A DNA stretch of 34,919 bases from a virus, in the IMG/VR virus record IMGVR_UViG_3300048927_000447, positions 1 to 34,919 of that record. One strand, given 5' to 3'. Below, one piece after another: positions 30,135 to 34,919 of the stretch. The notes beneath the pieces are model-generated. The model did no database searches. It worked only from the letters and a program-made list of their open reading frames with translations, and had not been told where the DNA came from. A program made the translations under genes and the position numbers. The first letter of the stretch is position 1. Each line of letters opens with the position of its first letter.

Positions 30135-30503
30135 ATGTTCAGAAATGCAATTCGAAAAGCAATCTTCAACCAGCATGAGCTTGAAGCTCTTGTGAAAACA
30201 GGTCGGTATTATGTGCACTTTGTACCATCTCTGGAAATTGCTGAGTCAGAAGACATTAAAACTGCAGCCGATCTCCAGAAAGTGCCCAGAAACCCCTTGG
30301 CTCAGGACGGGATCTACGCGTTCAAACTGTCAATGCACCGCCTAAGCGAGTTAATGTACGGACCATACGCTGTAATTTTCGAAATCCCTAAAGGGTCGAC
30401 AGCACTTCCACTGAAAGGTAGCGCCGACGAGGTAGTAATTCCAGGAAGCGTTCCCGCAACAGTAAAGCAGTTTTTTATGCAGATGAAGAAAGATAAGAAA
30501 TAG
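30135..30503 (+). CDS. Small partner of the lectin/toxin gene, unknown family
   Basis: A 122-residue protein with AAGGAAAAATT before ATG 30135, 50 bases after the lectin gene and in the same orientation. The fold looks mixed: an N-terminal helix, strand YYVHF, then GIYAFKLSMHRLSEL, YAVIFEIPKG and DEVVIPGSVPATVKQF. The last parts loosely recall ADP-ribosyltransferase-like folds that end in an acidic strand before a P-x-x-I/V helix, but key residues cannot be confirmed. It could equally be an immunity or accessory protein for its neighbour. No signal peptide or membrane segment is present. Confidence 0.55.
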   Translation: MFRNAIRKAIFNQHELEALVKTGRYYVHFVPSLEIAESEDIKTAADLQKVPRNPLAQDGIYAFKLSMHRLSELMYGPYAVIFEIPKGSTALPLKGSADEVVIPGSVPATVKQFFMQMKKDKK

Positions 30504-30511
30504 ATAAAAAT

Positions 30512-30570
30512 AAGCGTGCAATAAATGGGAAGATCTGCGAAAGCAGAACTACCTGATTTGTTGCACGCTT
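30512..30570. other. Long imperfect hairpin with GAAA tetraloop
   Basis: AAGCGTGCAA (30512-30521) pairs with TTGCACGCTT (30561-30570). Further paired bases (AAAT/ATTT) lead to TCTGC-GAAA-GCAGA (30534-30547), a stem capped by a GNRA tetraloop. It begins 9 bases after the stop of the partner gene. No T-run follows, so it is more like an RNA-stabilising or transposable palindromic element than a classical terminator. Confidence 0.55.
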
Positions 30571-30693
30571 GCCTGAACTTCTATCCCTCCATCTAATCAG
30601 CACCACATTTAGCGGAAAGATTTTGACGATCGTCTTTTCGCGAAAAAACAGTGCGTCTAACATGCGGCCTAAAATGTTTACTCTTAGCCTTTA

Positions 30694-30733
30694 GCGGACG
30701 CTGGCTAATGTCCGCTCCTGGCCGAAAGCAGTC
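30694..30733. repeat. Short repeat element, TGGCCGAAAGCAGTC type
   Basis: GCGGAC (30694-30699) and GTCCGC (30710-30715) are inverted, followed by TGGCCGAAAGCAGTC (30719-30733). The same 15 bases recur exactly at 34383-34397. It is related to the elements at 27781 and 31234. Confidence 0.55.
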
Positions 30734-30801
30734 TGTCGTACAAGTTTATAATGAGCATCGCCTGTTTGCCCGCTGCGATTCTGAAAAGACATAGAAGTGG
30801 C

Positions 30802-31017
30802 TTAGCCGGCACCCGAACCCTTGAGCTTGGCTAGGCCCTGTTTGATGTGGCCAGCGTTTTCACCAATCGTTTGCAGTGCTCCGCGGATATTTTCCCCCAC
30901 GTCTGACTCCCCCTGCTGTTCGACATGTAGTGTCAGCTCCATCAAGGCGGCCTCAAGGGCGAGCTGGTTGGTGTACATCCTCTCCAGTACATCTGACAGT
31001 GAATAATCACCCGGCAT
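30802..31017 (-). CDS. Small acidic conserved-looking protein
   Basis: A 71-residue protein starting at ATG 31017, with AAGAG about 10 bases upstream on the minus strand. A longer in-frame start at 31050 lacks a site. It is almost entirely helical: SLSDVLERMYTNQLALEAAL and MELTLHVEQQGESDVGENIR, then a GALQTIGENAGHIKQGLAKL helix and a short tail. Function unknown. It stands alone between two repeat elements, which suggests an independently acquired unit. Confidence 0.6.
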   Translation of the reverse strand: MPGDYSLSDVLERMYTNQLALEAALMELTLHVEQQGESDVGENIRGALQTIGENAGHIKQGLAKLKGSGAG

Positions 31018-31061
31018 GGCGTCGACTCTTTTCAAGAAAAGTACAAGCATAGTACCGGTAG

Positions 31062-31298
31062 TGCCTTTGTCAGGCTGGAATCGCGGATTGCTTAGAAATT
31101 GCTACAAAGCAGAGAGACTACGGCGTGTTAGCCAAGTTGGCTGGTGCGTTCGAGGAGGACTACGCCCAATCCATCATCGGACGGATCGTTTACCTGGCCT
31201 CCCTGCGGTCGTATGGGATCCTAGGCTGCCTACCGCGAAGGGCAGCAGTCGGCCAAAAGCTGACACTCAACGATACATATCAAACCGGAAAAGATTGA
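31062..31298 (+). pseudogene. Open frame without a start, possible gene remnant
   Basis: The 402-base stretch 31051-31452 has no supported gene. Within it, one frame is open from after TAG 31059 to TGA 31296. Its protein-like part (EIATKQRDYGVLAKLAGAFE, then EDYAQSIIGRIVYLASLRSY) ends where the 27-base repeat begins at 31234. It may be the tail of a gene truncated by the repeat. No family recognised. The part after 31300 shows nothing clear. Confidence 0.25.
31225..31260. repeat. Repeat element matching the one after umuC
   Basis: GCTGCC...GGCAGC is an inverted repeat. CGCGAAGGGCAGCAGTCGGC and the following CAAAAGC (31234-31260) match 27840-27866 with a single T/A difference. It separates the 30.8-31.0 kb gene from the nuclease-ImmA gene. 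Confidence 0.65.
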
Positions 31299-31452
31299 AC
31301 AGGAACCTACTCCACCCTTCAATTGGCTTGTCAAGTAGCCGCTCTCCATCGAGAGCTAGAGTGTTGCCTCGAATAATCAACAATACGCATAGGAAACTCT
31401 ACTGCGCTATCGGCTATTCTCAGAGCCCAATCAACAGAATTTCTGCGTAAAT

Positions 31453-32733
31453 ATGGAAATTGAGAAGCTAAGCACTTACGCCAAGGGCGATAAATTTGAA
31501 GAGCAGGTTTTTCAGTTCCTGTCTCGTGAGATCGATGAGGGGCGCTTCTTCTGTCGACCTGAGAACTGTCAGATCTACAGAAAAAGAGGCTATTACTCAC
31601 GCGATCGGGACGACGCCATCATCTTCGATATTTCGATCGAGGTGTTCCTGCCGGGTCTCGAAAAACCATCGATGATCATCATAATAGAATGCAAAAACTA
31701 CAGCGGCACTGTTCCCGTATGCGACATTGAAGAGTTCAGCTCAAAGGTCAGTCAGGTTACCGGCTTCAACGTCAAAGGGATCTTCGCCTCCATGAGCGCA
31801 TTTCAGTCCGGTACGTTCAACATTGCTCGCAACAGAGGCTTTGGCCTTCTGCGGTATTTTGACCAATCTGAGTTTCGATGGGAGCTTCCTCGTGCGTTGC
31901 TGACAGGAGCTCAAAGCGCAAAATCGCGTAAGCGTGCGGAAATTGAATATGCTCTAACGCATCCTGACTTTCGGCCCACTATCTACAGCGCATACGCCGT
32001 CACTCCGTCTGGTTACACGGATGGGTGGGACGGTATCTGGAGAGGTCTCAGTTTAGAAGCTGCTTTCAGTGAAAATGAGCTGAGATTGATTCATCCGCCC
32101 ATACCTGCGGCCAAGCCGCGTGTTGCCTTTGTCTCAAAAAACAGTATCGAAGACTTGGCTGAACGGGTATTGAAGTCGATATGCTACATCAGAGGCGATG
32201 TAGATCTGAACAAGCTTGTTCTCCATGAGAAAAATACCAATGGCTTGAATGTGCGTTTTATTGGGGAGAGTCGCTCAGCTCTGGGTAGCATTACTTTCAG
32301 CCCCCTGGAAATAAAAATCTTCACCACCGACGAACAGTCGTCCTTGGCCAGGTTCACACTAGCCCATGAGTTAGGACATTATTTCCTCAGCCATGGACGA
32401 TATATGACGCGCGAAAACATTCAGTCTCGGGACATTGATCAAAGCCAGCTCATCACGATTCCAAAGGGGGAAATCGAGCGACTTGAATGGCAGGCAAACA
32501 CGTTTGCCTCATGCCTGCTTATGCCCCGAAATGAGTTCAATACGGTACTGAATCTTTTGATCAAGCATCATGAAATTCGAAACCGAGGGCATGGCGTTCT
32601 GTATTTGGATGGACAACGTGACAATGTAGATAATTTCTGGAAAGTCGCGACAGCGCTAAGTAAGTACTTTAGAGTGTCTTTGACAGCGACTCGATTGCGT
32701 ATGAAGGCATTGAATCTTCTAGTAGAAGCCTGA
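31453..32733 (+). CDS. PD-(D/E)XK nuclease fused to ImmA/IrrE metallopeptidase
   Basis: A 426-residue two-domain protein. Residues 1-150 look like an Mrr-type restriction nuclease: GDKFEEQVFQFLSREID, Asp59 in IIFDISIEVF and the E-x-K pair Glu79/Lys81 in IIIECKNYSG. Residues 225-425 form an ImmA/IrrE peptidase: LARFTLAHELGHYFLSH with the zinc motif HELGH at 305-309, and Glu345 as the probable third ligand in LEWQANTFASCLLMP. ImmA-type proteases cleave repressors or activate partner toxins. A protease fused to a nuclease suggests a self-regulated DNA-degrading defence effector. No repressor gene is adjacent. The ribosome-binding site is weak, and the start could move slightly. Confidence 0.8.
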   Translation: MEIEKLSTYAKGDKFEEQVFQFLSREIDEGRFFCRPENCQIYRKRGYYSRDRDDAIIFDISIEVFLPGLEKPSMIIIIECKNYSGTVPVCDIEEFSSKVSQVTGFNVKGIFASMSAFQSGTFNIARNRGFGLLRYFDQSEFRWELPRALLTGAQSAKSRKRAEIEYALTHPDFRPTIYSAYAVTPSGYTDGWDGIWRGLSLEAAFSENELRLIHPPIPAAKPRVAFVSKNSIEDLAERVLKSICYIRGDVDLNKLVLHEKNTNGLNVRFIGESRSALGSITFSPLEIKIFTTDEQSSLARFTLAHELGHYFLSHGRYMTRENIQSRDIDQSQLITIPKGEIERLEWQANTFASCLLMPRNEFNTVLNLLIKHHEIRNRGHGVLYLDGQRDNVDNFWKVATALSKYFRVSLTATRLRMKALNLLVEA

Positions 32734-33093
32734 GTGAAACATTTGAATTAGGTTAGATGCGGCAGAATGGAAGTCTCAGAACAATTGAATAATTTTGAAA
32801 AGCCTGCGTGAGAATCTGACAATTGGAGTGAGTCGTCTCAAGTTTTAGATATACCATTGAACGACAGCTTTTTGCCGGTGACTTGCATCTAGTATCTGAA
32901 GCTGATTCGAAGCTACCACAGATTGATTTATCTCACGGCCCGATGCAGCAACGATCAGTTGCTACTGAACTATGGTCGCGTCTAACTGCTAAAGTATGTT
33001 GCCGACTCCAGCCTCTCCAATGCCTCAAACTGAGTCGGCTTCCCTAGGGCTGACGCGACCTCCATGCATTCGACGAATGAAGGTCTGATGCAG
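32734..33093. other. 360-bp gap between convergent cargo genes
   Basis: The two genes on either side converge here. One start-less open frame (32835-33047, containing RYTIERQLFAGDLHLVSEAD) could be a gene remnant. I see no terminator hairpin with a T-run and no repeat element of the island type. Confidence 0.35.
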
Positions 33094-34209
33094 TTATTTT
33101 TTAGGCTGGGAGAAACGGACACAATCGCTAAAACCCTCTAATACTTGGGAATTTGTATTCACACCGAATGATTGCAGGAATTTTTTTGCAAACACATCCT
33201 TTGGACCTTCTGCTCCTTCGCCTTTATTTAAATGCCGCGAAATTGAGCTTACAAAAAGATCCGCAATCTGCATGAGGGGAGAACGTTCAGAGTTCTCGGC
33301 TTCAACTATGTCAACATACAAGCGGTCGTTGAAAATAGATTTTGCTGCATTTCTAAGTTGAAGCTCAATCTCCATCATTGAAAGCTTATCTTTAGACTCC
33401 TCTTCGGAATCTTTACGGAACTGTAGGTTTCTGGGAAGAACAGCTCGTCCTGACGTATCCTCCTCCTTGATACCCTGTATAACCATGTGGTAGAAGAGCT
33501 TGTTAAGCGTGTCGTCGAGGTTCGTCAGGCCACTTCTGAGAACTCCAATTCCCTTAAATGAGATTGAGGAGGAGTTTTCGATAATGGCGTTCAGAAGCTC
33601 ACAGTAGGTATCTAGGTTACCTTTGTTTATTTCTTTGAAGTGCATTTCGCCCTTGAAGCCAATAGACTGCTTTTTTTGGTTAATTGCGTTAGTTATCTTT
33701 ATCGTTTCGTAGCTTCGCAATACCCATACGCTACCGACTAATAAGTACTTGCTGGTCTTGCCACTTTCGTCCGCATATATGCAATATATTGGGAAGGTCG
33801 GGCGTTCCTCAAGTGCACGTTGCTTTTCTTCATCCTCCAGTTTTCCTCTGCGCTTTCTAACTTCAGGAGAGGCGATGAACATTTTAAGATCATTCTGTAC
33901 TCTTGCCCGTGCCCGCGTGATGCTGTTTAATCGTTCAAGCTTAGGATAGTTCTCTTGCAAAATATTTCCGCCACTGTAGAGATCTCCTTGAAATGTTTTC
34001 CAGTAATGTAGCTGGCAAGCAATATCTGAGTCACGAGCATTAGTGTAGTGATTCAGAATCCAAGCAACTCTATCTAACAAGCGTTTAGGACTATTTCTGG
34101 AAATCGCAAAGAGTACCCGTTGCTTTTCAGCCTCATAGTTTTTTGTTAAGGGAGTGTCGATTGGGTCTAAATCTTCCATCTCTTCAGATATAGCTGCAAT
34201 CTCGTTCAT
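33094..34209 (-). CDS. DUF3800-domain protein
   Basis: A 371-residue protein. ATG 34209 is chosen because AAGGGACTCTG precedes it on the minus strand; the upstream in-frame start at 34251 lacks a site. The N-terminal 140 residues are helical and charged (KRLLDRVAWILNHYTNARDS). From about residue 140 comes the DUF3800 core: IYCIYADESGKTSKYLLVGS with its conserved Asp, MHFKEINKGN, and the C-terminal signature LMQIADLFVSSISRHLN. The core is an RNase H-like fold predicted to be a nuclease. Family members occur in phage-defence neighbourhoods. Here it converges on the nuclease-ImmA gene 360 bases away. Confidence 0.75.
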   Translation of the reverse strand: MNEIAAISEEMEDLDPIDTPLTKNYEAEKQRVLFAISRNSPKRLLDRVAWILNHYTNARDSDIACQLHYWKTFQGDLYSGGNILQENYPKLERLNSITRARARVQNDLKMFIASPEVRKRRGKLEDEEKQRALEERPTFPIYCIYADESGKTSKYLLVGSVWVLRSYETIKITNAINQKKQSIGFKGEMHFKEINKGNLDTYCELLNAIIENSSSISFKGIGVLRSGLTNLDDTLNKLFYHMVIQGIKEEDTSGRAVLPRNLQFRKDSEEESKDKLSMMEIELQLRNAAKSIFNDRLYVDIVEAENSERSPLMQIADLFVSSISRHLNKGEGAEGPKDVFAKKFLQSFGVNTNSQVLEGFSDCVRFSQPKK

Positions 34210-34251
34210 ACAGAGTCCCTTCAACAATATGAGTTGGCCAATAGCCAGCAT

Positions 34252-34586
34252 TACCTCTTGCAGGCGGCGGCGTCAACTACCTCCCCTCTAAATTTCAGTC
34301 CTCCTACTGCAGGCGCCTCACGGCCGTGATGGGCGGCATTGTGAACGCCCTGAGTCTCGTAGACATTCTCATAGGCCGCTTATGGCCGAAAGCAGTCACA
34401 AAGTATTTGTAATTCTTTAGGCAATTCTGTGGCTTGCCTTCATTCGACTTGATGCTTGAGGGGACAAAAACGGTTCCTAAACTCAAAACGGACCCCTCGC
34501 AGAATGCGGTCTGTAGCCTGACCGGTTGCCATGAATAATGGAACGCCGACGGGTTTCAGGGCATTGGCCCGCTTGAATTTGCATAG
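34252..34586. other. 335-bp gap up to the attachment site
   Basis: No gene supported. It contains the repeat TGGCCGAAAGCAGTC at 34383-34397, identical to 30719-30733, and a loose inverted repeat GGGCG/CGCCC near 34331-34350. The last 100 bases lead directly into the tRNA remnant and are presumably the phage side of the attachment site. No integrase gene is visible here. Confidence 0.4.
34383..34397. repeat. Repeat element before the attachment site
   Basis: TGGCCGAAAGCAGTC is an exact copy of 30719-30733. It closes the last cargo block (nuclease-ImmA and DUF3800) on the right. Confidence 0.55.
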
Positions 34587-34649
34587 CGGTCTTGAAAACC
34601 GGCGGACGTTAATAGCGTCTCCAGGGTTCGAATCCCTGGTTTCCCGCCA
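34587..34649 (+). tRNA. 3' part of tRNA-Ser(UGA): attachment site (attR)
   Basis: CGGTCTTGAAAACCGG forms an anticodon stem-loop with anticodon TGA. It is followed by a long variable arm (GACG/CGTC around TTAATAG), a T arm CAGGG-TTCGAAT-CCCTG and the acceptor end GTTTCCC-G-CCA. The 5' half is missing: no GGGAAAC acceptor strand or D arm lies upstream. This is the displaced 3' end of a serine tRNA gene, as left when an element integrates into it. The terminator that follows belongs to the original gene. The reconstituted full tRNA should be at the other end of the element. Confidence 0.8.
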
Positions 34650-34660
34650 AGATTCAAACG

Positions 34661-34687
34661 AAAGCCCCGCGAATGCGGGGCTTTTGT
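34661..34687 (+). terminator. Host terminator of the tRNA-Ser gene
   Basis: AAAGCCCCGC (34661-34670), loop GAAT and GCGGGGCTTT (34675-34684) form a perfect 10-bp stem followed by TGTGTTTCTGG. The stem is identical to the phage module at 15297, and the trailing TTTCTGG is shared with the phage modules too. Confidence 0.8.
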
Positions 34688-34689
34688 GT

Positions 34690-34919
34690 TTCTGGGGTTT
34701 GGGGCGGCTACCCCGCTTCAGGCCTGATCGTTTCCGCATCATTTCAAGCGGTTTGCGATTGGGGCAGGTGCAGTAGTCACAACCTCCTTCTTGTGCTCGT
34801 ATCGCTGACGCTAGCGCGCTCGCGAACGTTTTTTCGACGAGTGACGTGTCTAGATCAATGGTTCCGTGAGTATTGGGGTTGTCACCTCGAGCTTCGGCGT
34901 CTACCCTGAAAATGTATGG
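34690..34919. other. Right-flanking host sequence
   Basis: Sequence beyond the tRNA terminator to the window end, presumably host chromosome. No gene is supported. An internal GTTTTTTCGAC and mixed GC content give no clear signal. Confidence 0.4.

Noticed and set aside
31016-31450. 144-codon frame on the plus strand
   Set aside because: Basic, low-complexity reading across a repeat element with no ribosome-binding site; another frame there looks more protein-like.
34560-34649. Full-length tRNA-Ser
   Set aside because: No acceptor 5' strand (GGGAAAC) or D arm is found in the 30 bases before the anticodon stem; only the 3' part is present.
34531-34776. Frame through the tRNA remnant (81 codons)
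   Set aside because: It reads across the tRNA 3' end and its terminator, so it is a by-product of RNA-gene sequence.
1-34919. CRISPR array, insertion sequence, or integrase gene
   Set aside because: No regularly spaced repeat-spacer array, no transposase and no tyrosine or serine recombinase reading frame was found; the integrase is expected left of the window.

Overview
The window is most of the late half of an integrated, contractile-tailed temperate phage, followed by a cargo island and the right-hand attachment site. The host is most likely a Pseudomonas of the fluorescens/putida type. This is inferred from the moderately GC-rich phage genes, the Pseudomonas-style intergenic repeats containing a GGCCAAAAGC core, and the 3' end of a serine tRNA gene (anticodon UGA) at 34587-34649. 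The intact tRNA and the integrase are not in the window and should lie to its left.

Layout. 1-1720: end of the early/regulatory region, with a Q/ArpU-like late regulator, a 460-bp repeat-rich gap, an antisense small membrane gene and the holin. 1720-1923: candidate cos region with clustered GTGAAC repeats. 1924-9691: lambda-type packaging and head genes (Nu1, A, W, B, C-type protease, D, E, FII, Z families). 9684-23030: P2-type contractile tail genes (tail completion, V, W, J, I, fibre, fibre chaperone, FI sheath, FII tube, E/E', tape measure T, U, X, D). An AT-rich single-gene insertion (moron) sits between X and D. 23079-24209: GH19 endolysin, nested Rz/Rz1 spanins and a strong terminator. 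The phage is therefore a lambda-head/P2-tail chimera. Tail gene order and overlapping start/stop codons show a single long late transcript.

24282-27780 is an SOS-linked cassette. It holds a D12-class adenine methylase with a LexA box in front of it, and a SRAP (YedK/HMCES-type) gene divergent from umuDC with a second LexA box between them. 27781-34586 is AT-richer cargo punctuated by related short repeats at 27781-27866, 30694-30733, 31225-31260 and 34383-34397. The first cargo block has a tandem LuxR-type HTH gene whose start is out of frame across an A9 run, then a protein that reads as an actinoporin-like pore-forming domain fused to a bulb-type lectin, then a small partner gene. The last block has a PD-(D/E)XK nuclease fused to an ImmA/IrrE metallopeptidase, facing a DUF3800 protein. 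Both are plausible phage-defence genes.

The most novel material is the lectin/actinoporin-like locus with its odd regulator. Next come the nuclease-ImmA fusion, the recurring hairpin-plus-ribosome-binding-site modules at phage gene boundaries, and the +1/-2 frameshift arrangement of the tail chaperone. All family assignments come from reading the sequence; no database search was possible.
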